64,000 bases of DNA from Acinetobacter soli (GTDB lineage Bacteria; Pseudomonadota; Gammaproteobacteria; Pseudomonadales; Moraxellaceae). Position 1 is the stretch's first letter; the number at the start of each line of letters is the position of its first letter. The notes beneath the pieces were generated by a model. The model searched no databases, was not told the origin of the DNA, and saw only the letters and a program-made list of their open reading frames with translations. A program made the translations under genes and the position numbers. Below are positions 9,355-17,377 of this stretch, in pieces. The stretch is taken from the NCBI RefSeq assembly GCF_000760595.1, contig NZ_BBNM01000003.1, positions 268,351 to 332,350 of the forward strand. The letters run 5' to 3'.

Positions 9355-10761
9355 TCAGTACTTGCTGCTGTACTCCGAATACGATTCGCTATTTTTACTG
9401 GCGCGTTGCGACAGCAGGCCTTCTGCACGAAAAGGTTTATTCAGTCGGCTACGATGGGGAGCGGTCTGCTGCTCACCCAGTGAAAATTCCTGAAAGCTTT
9501 GCCTAGACTCCAGTTTAAAATGGGTTTCGGCCAGAATTTGATTGGCAATTTTTGCCGAACGGAATGCCCCAAGTCCTAAGTCTGGGGTACCGACACCGTG
9601 ATGATGTAAATCGGTATTTTGAACATAAATTTCGCCGTCTCCCTGATACGCCACGCGATGTGACGCATCGATCTGCCAGCGATTTTGTGTATCGTGTGGA
9701 ATGAGAGCATTGAGTTTGGATAAAAATTTCATTGCAGGATAACGATATCCGGTCGCGGCAATCACAGTTTGCGCCTGCAAATTAAAGACTTGGCGTTTTT
9801 GAGTCTGGAAAAATTTGAGTAAAATACGGTTGGCACTGCTCAACTGAGCATTTTCAAGTTGGTGATGCCCTGCCAGCGTTACATGGGTTTCGGCCTGCCC
9901 GATGCTACGGTGATATAAACGCTCGTAAATATCGCGAAGGGTTGTACTGCTAATCCCTTTGTACAGATTGGCCTGTTGCATGGGCAACTGATCTTTTAGT
10001 GCTTTGGGCAACTCATAAAAGTACTGCATATAATCTGGACTAAAATTTTCCAAGCCCAGCGGTGTATGCTCCATAGGGAAGAAACCAGCAGAGCGCGTGA
10101 GCCAGTACAAATGAAATCGAGGCTCTCCCGTTTCTGGGCAAATCTGCCGGTCGAATAAATCAATAAAAATCTCGGCAGCCGATTGGCCTGAGCCAATCAG
10201 CACCACATTGCCAGACAACTGCTCCTTGCACTGCTGCAAATAACTCGAAGAATGCAAACAATCTGGTGTTTGCTCGGCAATCGATTGTAAAGGCTGCGGC
10301 AATGCCGGCACGGTTCCCACGCCAAGGACTAATTTTTTGGCCTGATGCACCGCAAGACGGCCATTGTGCTCGGTAATGACCTGAAAACCTTTGCTGATGG
10401 GTGCAATATCGGTGACGGTATGACCAAAGCTTAAATGGCTGAGTTGTTTTACCACCCACTGGCAATAATGGTTATATTCTTTGCGCGGAATATACAGGTT
10501 TTCACGAAAATAAAATTTATACAGCCGTTGCTGGTCTTTTAAATAATTTAAAAAGCTAAACGGGCTGGTCGGCTCAACCAGACTGACCAAATCGGCCATA
10601 AAAGGCACTTGCAACATCGCTTGCGGTAACTGTAGCCCGGCATGCCAGTCAAAGCCATCACGCTTTTCAAAAAACTGATATTTTAAATCGTTCCGATCAT
10701 TGAGTAGTGCAGCAAGGCTTAAGTTAAAAGGCCCTAATCCAACCCCGATAAAATCAAGCAT
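9355..10761 (-). CDS. Flavin-dependent N-hydroxylase (lysine/ornithine/diamine N-monooxygenase)
   Basis: A 468-residue monooxygenase that N-hydroxylates a primary amine to begin hydroxamate formation. It has the FAD motif IGVGLGPFNLSLAALL at the N-terminus, the NADPH motif VLIGSGQSAAEIFIDLF near residue 195, and the ATGYRYP motif near residue 340, the standard order for IucD/SidA/PvdA. The start is the ATG at 10761 (MLDFIGVG); its 3' neighbour follows after 10 nt. It overlaps the upstream NIS synthetase by 8 nt. In acinetoferrin and baumannoferrin the substrate is 1,3-diaminopropane or a related diamine, but lysine or ornithine cannot be excluded from sequence alone. Confidence 0.93.
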   Translation of the reverse strand: MLDFIGVGLGPFNLSLAALLNDRNDLKYQFFEKRDGFDWHAGLQLPQAMLQVPFMADLVSLVEPTSPFSFLNYLKDQQRLYKFYFRENLYIPRKEYNHYCQWVVKQLSHLSFGHTVTDIAPISKGFQVITEHNGRLAVHQAKKLVLGVGTVPALPQPLQSIAEQTPDCLHSSSYLQQCKEQLSGNVVLIGSGQSAAEIFIDLFDRQICPETGEPRFHLYWLTRSAGFFPMEHTPLGLENFSPDYMQYFYELPKALKDQLPMQQANLYKGISSTTLRDIYERLYHRSIGQAETHVTLAGHHQLENAQLSSANRILLKFFQTQKRQVFNLQAQTVIAATGYRYPAMKFLSKLNALIPHDTQNRWQIDASHRVAYQGDGEIYVQNTDLHHHGVGTPDLGLGAFRSAKIANQILAETHFKLESRQSFQEFSLGEQQTAPHRSRLNKPFRAEGLLSQRASKNSESYSEYSSKY

Positions 10762-12544
10762 GTTCGATCTCCGTGACCTGTGAATGAACACATAGTGGAT
10801 TTTTTAAATCGACATAGATGGACTGTTGTGAAATATGTGCCTGTAGTTCGTCTAGCTCATAGACACGCGTCATCAGATTGCCTTTATAGGGAAAGGTTTC
10901 TTGATATAAAAGCGTGTGTAGCAATGCACTGTCTGGATAACGACGATAGGCTTGAAGCAGATACGACTGAAGCATTTCAATCAGTTGGTGCTCGGTGACC
11001 ACTCCAGTTGCACCCATGGCATTAATGAGGCCAAACAAGGTATTGCCAATAAAGTAATAACGGAAACGCTCATCGACCAAAGCCTGTGGACACACCGCCT
11101 GCCCCTCAGTTGCCAAGGCTGGAAAGCGCGCAAGAATTTTACCTGCCAACTCCTGAATATAATAAAAGCCTTGATTGTCTCGGAACCAAACCGCTTGAGG
11201 GAATCCATCTTGCAGCGCAATGAGCGTATTTTGCTGATGTGCTTCAAATGCCATGCCAAATTCGTGGTATAGCTCCATTAAGGGCAAAATGGTGATATCT
11301 AGGAAACGCTCAAACCATTCAAGTGCCACAACATGCTGTGATTGGCCAGTATGCGCCGATATTGAGTTAAAAATTTCGTTAAAACGATTGGTTTCAATTG
11401 TAGGATGATCCTGACATAACGATGCCACGCAGCTAATATCATCCTGTGTCTTAAACGGATTTTCACGCAAGATACAAATAGTTTCGTTTAAGACTTCACC
11501 ATTAAATTGAATGGCAATCCATGCCGGATCACTCAAAGCCTGAAGCTTGGGATTGCGCTGTCGAAAATCGGCTAAACAATCGTCATGCCAAAGCTTGTAG
11601 CTGAGTAAACCGCGATGACATTCCTTATGTAAATTCACTCGAACAGAATTGGTAACCGCTACCGTCATGGAGGTTTTAAACATCCACGGCGCCTGCTCGC
11701 TATACAGCGTGCGTACCGAGGTAGTCGCCTTCACGTTCCACCCCAGCTCACCAAAGTCGATCAGTTTATTTTGATGTAATAGTGTTTGATACCATGCTTT
11801 GTCTTTTAAATAACGTGCCTGCCACGGATGCAAAGGAACAAGTGCGTAGTTGGGATATTGTTGAATTTTCAGACGATGATAGTCATTAAAATACGACTCG
11901 AGATCGTGTTTAAATTGTTCAGGAACCGAAAGATTATGCGCATTGTCATGTGCGACATAAGCAGGATGCACATACAAGAAATGCATTTTGAATTGATTTT
12001 GGGTTTCAGGTGAAAAGGCTTTCCAGTCGTCTTGAACAAAACCTTGCCGGCTTTTAGGCGATGGATGCATGCTATGCCCAATTATAAGTGCCTGCTCACT
12101 TTGAATAAACGATTGCTTGAGGCTGATGAGCTGGTGCAAATCAGCTTCACGATAGTGTAAAAATTGTTGTAATGCTCGGCGGCTCTGAATCCAAGACTCC
12201 AGTAATGATGAGGTATCTAAAGCGGAATATTGCTGATGATGTAAAATATTTTCGAGGAGATTGGCTGCCAGCGTGGCAGATGAAACGCGAAGCTCTAAAC
12301 CATCCCGTTCAACCCAAGGCAACTCAGCAAATCGGTGCCGACCTACACTACTTTGATAAGCAATCGAGACATATAAATTCGCATCGAGGGTATGCAACAC
12401 AATACTTAAAACGGGTAAGCCCCGACTCTTTTTTAACAATGAAGCAGATTGTTCAGTGGGAGGAATAAAACGACCTTGGCCAGTTTCTTGAAGGTAAGAA
12501 TTTATCAAATTCTGTAACGCGATCTTATCCGTGATTGATTTCAT
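10754..12544 (-). CDS. NIS siderophore synthetase, IucA/IucC family (first gene of operon)
   Basis: A 596-residue NIS synthetase with GHSMHPSPKSRQGF (about residue 160), LVPLHPWQARYL, TSVRTLYS, MTVAVTNSVRVNLHKE, FEAHQQN and WFRDNQGFYY. The EAHQQN and RDNQGF variants differ from the other two copies, suggesting a different condensation step. I chose the ATG at 12544 (MKSITDKIAL); a longer frame would begin with a TTG at 12586, too close to the Fur-like box for a leader. It is the promoter-proximal gene and its stop overlaps the hydroxylase start by 8 nt. By order it matches bfnA of the baumannoferrin cluster, an equivalence from memory. Confidence 0.93.
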   Translation of the reverse strand: MKSITDKIALQNLINSYLQETGQGRFIPPTEQSASLLKKSRGLPVLSIVLHTLDANLYVSIAYQSSVGRHRFAELPWVERDGLELRVSSATLAANLLENILHHQQYSALDTSSLLESWIQSRRALQQFLHYREADLHQLISLKQSFIQSEQALIIGHSMHPSPKSRQGFVQDDWKAFSPETQNQFKMHFLYVHPAYVAHDNAHNLSVPEQFKHDLESYFNDYHRLKIQQYPNYALVPLHPWQARYLKDKAWYQTLLHQNKLIDFGELGWNVKATTSVRTLYSEQAPWMFKTSMTVAVTNSVRVNLHKECHRGLLSYKLWHDDCLADFRQRNPKLQALSDPAWIAIQFNGEVLNETICILRENPFKTQDDISCVASLCQDHPTIETNRFNEIFNSISAHTGQSQHVVALEWFERFLDITILPLMELYHEFGMAFEAHQQNTLIALQDGFPQAVWFRDNQGFYYIQELAGKILARFPALATEGQAVCPQALVDERFRYYFIGNTLFGLINAMGATGVVTEHQLIEMLQSYLLQAYRRYPDSALLHTLLYQETFPYKGNLMTRVYELDELQAHISQQSIYVDLKNPLCVHSQVTEIEHA

Positions 12545-12600
12545 CAACTTTGCTCTTATAAGAAAGTTGCATGAGAATACGACCAATCAAATAATAATGC

Positions 12601-12619
12601 AAATGCTAATTATTATCAT
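12601..12619 (-). promoter_or_regulatory. Fur-like box of the siderophore operon
   Basis: The minus strand reads ATGATAATAATTAGCATTT, a Fur-like sequence rich in GATAAT/ATTATC-type hexamers. More AT-rich repeats lie next to it (GCATTATTATTTG). It lies about 57 nt upstream of the first NIS synthetase ATG. Iron-dependent repression of the whole operon is inferred. Confidence 0.7.
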
Positions 12620-12646
12620 TTACAATAAGTGATAAAAAAATACACT

Positions 12647-12674
12647 AAAAAAAGTGCTGACGGAGCATCGGCAC
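12647..12674 (-). terminator. Rho-independent terminator closing the CDI array
   Basis: On the minus strand, GTGCCGA and TCAGCAC form a 7-bp stem (one G-U pair) around a 7-nt loop, followed directly by seven T. It separates the minus-strand CDI array from the siderophore promoter, which starts about 30 nt further on. Confidence 0.8.
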
Positions 12675-12679
12675 GAAAG

Positions 12680-13439
12680 GAACAACTCGCTTTATGAGTA
12701 CTTTCAGCAGGTTTTTCAGCAAAATTAACCGACCCTTTTGCTACGCTCCATGCTGTTTCTATAGTATCAGTGACACCTGTTTTTATACCCTTAACAGTTC
12801 CTATAACGGTACCTGCATCACCTTTTAATGGTTTAAGTAACTGATCACTACCCTTTTTCTTTATCAAATTCTTGCAGTTTCTCTAGAAAAATTTGCCAAG
12901 ATTCTGGAATACCTTCGACTATGTCTATATAAATCCCAATTCTCTTTTAATATCTTGTACAGAACAGGATGTATTTGACGAATATCATTATGTGAAGCAG
13001 ATACTCCTGTTCCAATACCGACCGTAACTTGGCCTTCTATGTTTTGTTGTTTGCTCTTGTATATCGCTTTGTCTTGTAAGCTTTCAACATTCAGTTCTTT
13101 AGCATCGACTTGTACGCCTTTGCCTTGCACTTGCCCCCCGATAATATTTGTTGTATTGCCACTCTGGATGATGGTCTGACTATCTTTTGAACCGACATGG
13201 CTATTCGCATAGCTGGTTTCTGTTCCATTTCCTTTGCCTTTACCAGCGTTACCTCCTGCCGTCACGCCGAAGGCAAGACCATCACTGCCATAACTCACGG
13301 CTACTCCAGCATTCCAACCCATACTTTCGTTTTTACTTTCTTCTGTGCGGGTTTGTTGTGCTGCTTCAATATTGACGTTGTTTTGCGCTACGAGCTGTGT
13401 GCCTTTTTGCCCCAAAAAGTCTGAAACAATCCAGCACAT
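12680..13439 (-). pseudogene. Decayed cdiA fragment, last orphan module
   Basis: An internal piece of a cdiA homologue without signal, transport or toxin domains. Codons from 13420 to about 12990 match the 'TQLIAQNNVNIQAAQQTRTEE' region of the full cdiA and continue to the GIGTGVSAS segment. Similarity then stops and unrelated sequence follows to a stop at 12864. A second short frame (12867 to about 12680, LLKPLKGDAGTVIGTVKGIKTGV) looks like a scrap of a different pretoxin domain. No matching immunity gene follows; the terminator comes next. It is the oldest-looking end of the array. That both pieces are non-functional is inferred from the missing ends. Confidence 0.7.
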
Positions 13440-13461
13440 AAAATAGCATTAGTTTTAAAAA

Positions 13462-14295
13462 TTACTTCCCACTAAACAATTTCCCCCAAAAGTTTTTTGG
13501 CTTCCAGTTCGGATCTAAAAAGTCATAATGATAGTCATAGTGATCCAATGGTTTTACTGGCATTAACTCCATAGGCACTAAAGGGTTATCAATTTCAATT
13601 TCTAGACCATTGATCCACGCAAGTTTAGTAAACATCACTGGGTGATGCGACCAAATATCTCCACTGAACTCTTCAACGAGATGTTGATTCAAATATTTAT
13701 GTATCTTAGGATGTAAATATTCATAAATTATCTGCTGTGCGGAATTTGCATCTTTATTTTGTAACGCCGTATAGAAATCCATTTCCCATAGTTCAAAATT
13801 TTTAGGCTTTTTAATTTTTTCATGAAAGATTTCTTTCATTTGATTAACCTTATTCCAGTCTTGACGTAAAACAGCTTGAAATCTTAAAACATTAAAACGT
13901 CCCTCCCTTGGATAGTTAATCGCTTCTATTAACGACTTATGATGATCATTGTCATTCACTGTGGTCAATGAGCTATAGATTTTTATTAAATCTACATTAT
14001 CAGTTAATAGTGGAAATATAAAAGCGTGTGGTGTCCACATATTCCAACCACCAGCATATTTACAACTTTCCGCTCGTAGTAGGCTAGATACATAGAACCA
14101 TTGTTTTAACTCATTAACCTTCTTTATATTAATTAAACCTTTATAACCTGAATTGACAGCTAACAAGCGATACGTATATCCATTAACCTCTCCCTTTTTT
14201 AATCCGTGTTTAATAAAGTTAATATTTTCAGGTTCACTATCATCATAGGATGATATTGCCATTTCTAAACGTCGTAGCAATTCCAATTTTTTCAT
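13462..14295 (-). CDS. Imm49-like immunity protein, copy A
   Basis: A 277-residue soluble protein resembling the immunity 49 family of polymorphic-toxin immunity proteins (core KQWFYVSSLLRAESCKY and GGWNMWTPHAF, followed by a helical C-terminal half). Its ATG overlaps the stop of the frameshifted nuclease toxin as ATGA, the usual toxin/immunity coupling, so it probably neutralises that PD-(D/E)xK-type nuclease. From about residue 76 to the end it is almost identical to the copy at 19411-20256, while the first 75 residues are different, so the pair is mosaic. It remains open although its partner toxin is broken, which suggests it is kept as protection. Family name is from motif recall. Confidence 0.7.
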   Translation of the reverse strand: MKKLELLRRLEMAISSYDDSEPENINFIKHGLKKGEVNGYTYRLLAVNSGYKGLINIKKVNELKQWFYVSSLLRAESCKYAGGWNMWTPHAFIFPLLTDNVDLIKIYSSLTTVNDNDHHKSLIEAINYPREGRFNVLRFQAVLRQDWNKVNQMKEIFHEKIKKPKNFELWEMDFYTALQNKDANSAQQIIYEYLHPKIHKYLNQHLVEEFSGDIWSHHPVMFTKLAWINGLEIEIDNPLVPMELMPVKPLDHYDYHYDFLDPNWKPKNFWGKLFSGK

Positions 14296-15210
14296 TTTAC
14301 TATAACCTTATTACCAAGATTTATGGTTACTGCACGCCCTTCATTTACTCCAACTACTACTCCAACTACAATTTTACTGATTGGCTTTCCTTTCTGTATC
14401 GCTTGATCAATTAATGTAGATGTCTTAATCGCATTAGCATTATCAGATGTTCTTAACTCTCCAGTCCTACTAATAATCCATTCATCAGACATTTGTACAT
14501 CCAGCCCTGTTGATTGATTTGCTGAATTTAACTTTACCGTTCCTCTCTCTTTTAATGGCTTCACTTCTACAATATAAAGTTCACCATTTTTGATATACAC
14601 ACCGTCAAAACAATTACTGCCACATTTACTTTCAAGTTTAGTATAACCACTATTTTGAAATAGCTATCCGCAATTTCTTCACGCAATATACCCGTTTGAG
14701 TATTATTAGGATTACTTAATAATTGCTTCTGTTTGTTTAATACTTCTTGAGGCGGATCAATAATTTTTCCATTTTCAGATATTTGTTTAGCACTAATATT
14801 ACCTGATGCAGAAGCTTTTACTGTTGGTAATTTCGCAGGATCATTTTGTAAAATACGTCTAATATCCTTAGCTGCATCAATCGCAGCACCGCCATATTTT
14901 GTAACAACCTTCCTTCCAACTATTGCAAGTGCTGCCTCTCCTGCTGTTACTGCTAAATCTATTCCATCTTGCGTCAGTGCTGAATTGCTATCTGTTCTAT
15001 TAGGGTTGTATGAATCTAAAACTTTTTTACCTTCGTTAGATTCATAAGTACCTAATACTCCTTTAACTTCATCCACTGTTTGTTTTGCAGATAAACCAGT
15101 ACCTGCACCTGTTACTACTACCCCAGCACAGGCAATCCAGTCTCAAGGTATGCCAAAGCCAAACCGCAAGTGGCAACATCTCCTCCAACTGTTTCTCTGT
15201 TTGAGGTGTA
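14292..15210 (-). pseudogene. Orphan CdiA-CT, PD-(D/E)xK-like nuclease, frameshifted
   Basis: A displaced toxin module. Codons 15076 to about 14670 carry the pretoxin segment GVLGTYESNEGKKVLDSYNP, shared with the module at 20604-22890, then a linker ending REEIADSYF. Reading continues one frame over as QNSGYTKLESKCGSNCFDGVYI and ends at 14292. The shift fits loss of one T in the run near 14657-14660. The rejoined domain contains FDGVYIKNGELYIVEVKP, i.e. D-x9-11-ExK, the metal-binding core of PD-(D/E)xK nucleases, and a terminal VTINLGNKVIVK. Upstream sequence to about 15210 is rearranged cdiA-like sequence. The toxin cannot be made intact unless the frameshift is bypassed. Confidence 0.75.
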
Positions 15211-15301
15211 TATACATGCCCAAGATAAATTTCGAAGCTCTTTAGAAGTAACTTGTTTTCCTCTTACTTAGGCTTGTATTTACTTTTAGGTTAAATCAAC
15301 T

Positions 15302-15664
15302 TTATTTATAGCTCATTAGATTCACAGCTTTTAAATCCTCAATGAAATCATTAGCCTCTTCCTTAGGAATATCAATTAATAATTGATCTAAACTAGATTC
15401 AGACAGAATCAACGCTATCTCATTAGTAAAGTATTTAACTAGACTCTCATCCCATCCTCCAGTCATGATTAAACAAACAACTTTAAACATCAACTTTTCA
15501 ATAGATGATTCATATGTGTATAAAAAATCATCATCAATTATTGAAATGAAAGTAGAGTAATTATAATCATTAGTAGATTTTAACTGGTTAAAATCCTTAC
15601 ACAAGTCAAATAAATTTCCTAAAAAAATTTCTTTAATCATGTAATAAGTATCTCTTTCCTGCAT
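15302..15664 (-). CDS. Probable immunity protein for the deaminase toxin
   Basis: A 120-residue acidic protein, mostly helical by composition (EKLMFKVVCLIMTGGWDESLVKYFTNE; acidic C-terminus). I do not recognise the family. Its ATG shares a base with the stop of the deaminase-type orphan toxin (TAATG), the same arrangement as cdiA and its immunity gene in this window, so cognate immunity is the most likely role. Nothing suggests secretion or membrane insertion. Codon use is AT-rich, like the toxin tips and unlike the cdiA-derived parts. Confidence 0.65.
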   Translation of the reverse strand: MQERDTYYMIKEIFLGNLFDLCKDFNQLKSTNDYNYSTFISIIDDDFLYTYESSIEKLMFKVVCLIMTGGWDESLVKYFTNEIALILSESSLDQLLIDIPKEEANDFIEDLKAVNLMSYK

Positions 15665-16977
15665 TACTTCGCTTTCCTATTCGGATTTAAAATTACTTCA
15701 TCATTATCAGTTATAATAACAGTAATATTTGGATACTTTGACTTAAATTGTTCAGCCACACCTAAACAGCTTGAACAAGCAGGTCTTTCAGTCATAATCG
15801 TTATACTTCCTTTTGCTAGACTTCTATTACCCAACTTTTGAGCTAAATATTCAAATATTTTAGCTTCACTGTCTGTTGCACGATCAACCATCATTCCACT
15901 TGCCGTAGGTAGTTTTTCTGTTTTAAAGATTCCATAAGTTGTACCAACAATATTTCTTTCAGGGTCACTAGTATTTATTCGACTATGAGCTAATAACTTA
16001 CTATCAGTGATACCTTCAATTTTTAATTCAGCTGAAGCAGCATTACCAGATTTTTTTATGGTTGATGGCAAGCTTGCACGAAAATCATAAATATCCTGCT
16101 TTAATCTTATAATTTGACTCATCTTTTTTTCGGATAATATGTAAGAATTAAAATTAGAAGATTCCCTTCCAGCTTTACTATTGACTATATTATCCAATAC
16201 ACGTTGCTTTTCAGCTTCTGTTAAAACATTAAAGCTACTACCTCCATTTTTAACTTTTTCTCCAGAAATTGCCTTCCCGCCATAAAACCCAGCTAATGTA
16301 CTTACAACTCCATGCAGTGCCATAGCTCTATCATATTCTTTGGCAACTTCTTCTACTGGACGACCTGACGTTTTTGCAATTCTTTCTATAGCCTGTAAAC
16401 CAAGTACTTGCTCTTGACTCAAACCTTGAACTAGCTGGTCTAAATGTTTAGCATCTTGACTGTAAACATCTCTATTTTTTAAGTTATTTGCAATATCAGC
16501 ATTATAATCTGCTTGTGTAGACCATGCAGCTTGCAAAGCACTTTGACAAGCAGATGAAGAAACGTTCCCAAGTTGGCATACGTTCTTTATAAACTCATCA
16601 CGAGCCTTATCTTTTCTATTTATCTCAGCTAATTCTTTTTTTTCATTAGAACTTAATTCTTCATGTTTAGATTTATAAATTAATGCATTCTTTCTGGCAG
16701 CTTCTTTAACGGATAAGAAATTATTCTCCACCGCATTCTGCGCAACCTGCCCACTTTGTACTGTAGTTGCGACATCACCCGTTGTAGCGCCCAATGCTAT
16801 GCCTGCCAAACCTACAATAGAACTGATCGTAGATTTCTGCTCTGCTGTGAGGTCTTTGGCTTCTTTTCCATATAGGAAACTCGATAATACTGGTGCCGCT
16901 GCCTCTGCTCCTCCTGCTGAAAGTCCTGCAGTCAACGCATTATTTCCACCCGCTGCAGCTACAACAATTTTATTCAC
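15664..16977 (-). CDS. Orphan CdiA-CT with BURPS668_1122-type deaminase toxin domain
   Basis: A 437-residue displaced toxin module. Residues 5-85 are the PT-VENN pretoxin region (AAAGGNNALTAGLSAGG to NAVENN). A 200-residue linker follows, then a C-terminal nucleotide/nucleic-acid deaminase-like domain with DSEAKIFEYLA (E371) and ERPACSSC (C401, C404), the zinc and proton-shuttle motifs of this toxin deaminase group. There is no signal peptide or transport domain, so it cannot be secreted by itself; it could be delivered only after recombination into cdiA. The start is a GTG at 16977 with AAAGG upstream, 5 nt after the previous immunity gene, so some cytoplasmic expression is possible. The frame is intact and an immunity gene follows directly. 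Confidence 0.8.
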   Translation of the reverse strand: MNKIVVAAAGGNNALTAGLSAGGAEAAAPVLSSFLYGKEAKDLTAEQKSTISSIVGLAGIALGATTGDVATTVQSGQVAQNAVENNFLSVKEAARKNALIYKSKHEELSSNEKKELAEINRKDKARDEFIKNVCQLGNVSSSACQSALQAAWSTQADYNADIANNLKNRDVYSQDAKHLDQLVQGLSQEQVLGLQAIERIAKTSGRPVEEVAKEYDRAMALHGVVSTLAGFYGGKAISGEKVKNGGSSFNVLTEAEKQRVLDNIVNSKAGRESSNFNSYILSEKKMSQIIRLKQDIYDFRASLPSTIKKSGNAASAELKIEGITDSKLLAHSRINTSDPERNIVGTTYGIFKTEKLPTASGMMVDRATDSEAKIFEYLAQKLGNRSLAKGSITIMTERPACSSCLGVAEQFKSKYPNITVIITDNDEVILNPNRKAK

Positions 16978-16982
16978 TACCT

Positions 16983-17375
16983 TTATTTCAACAGTTGATA
17001 ACTAAAATCAATATTTCTTAGATCTCTATTTTTTTCAAAAATAATCCCAACAATGTATTTAAATCTTTCATATCTATCAAATATATCAGGTTCTCCCCAA
17101 CTATCATTTAAAGTATATTTTTTATCTTTATCCAAGATAGAAAATTCTTCTAAGTTATGAACTATCATTAATTGAACAACCCTCATTACATAATTTAAAA
17201 CATTATCAGATATATAAAATTCATTATCTTCATAGTTTATTACATTCAACAGATCTTCTTCTAGTTTCCAATATTCAATATCGGACCACAAACCGTAATC
17301 AATCCATAGACCAATGAAAGATTTTTCATCATAATCTTTCAAATAAGTAACATTTCGTCTTAAGTTATTTAACAT
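16983..17375 (-). CDS. Imm41-like immunity protein
   Basis: A 130-residue protein whose N-terminus (LRRNVTYLKDYDEKSFIGLWID, then DIEYWKLEEDLL) and C-terminus (FDRYERFKYIVGIIF) resemble the immunity 41 family. It starts 2 nt after the stop of the Ntox21-like orphan toxin, so it is the presumed cognate inhibitor. Acidic and AT-rich. The assignment rests on motif recall; a profile search with Imm41 would settle it. Confidence 0.65.
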   Translation of the reverse strand: MLNNLRRNVTYLKDYDEKSFIGLWIDYGLWSDIEYWKLEEDLLNVINYEDNEFYISDNVLNYVMRVVQLMIVHNLEEFSILDKDKKYTLNDSWGEPDIFDRYERFKYIVGIIFEKNRDLRNIDFSYQLLK

Positions 17376-17377
17376 AT

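Noticed and set aside
10780..11272. Plus-strand frames inside the first NIS synthetase gene
   Set aside because: Shadow frames of a well-supported minus-strand gene, without family similarity or ribosome-binding sites.
12545..12586. Upstream TTG start for the first NIS synthetase
   Set aside because: It would place the start almost on the Fur-like box and adds residues unlike the family; the ATG at 12544 is better.
12616..12867. 83-codon minus-strand frame downstream of the last cdiA fragment
   Set aside because: Its end reads through the terminator hairpin and T-run, and its start overlaps the earlier frame. It is a pretoxin scrap and not a gene.
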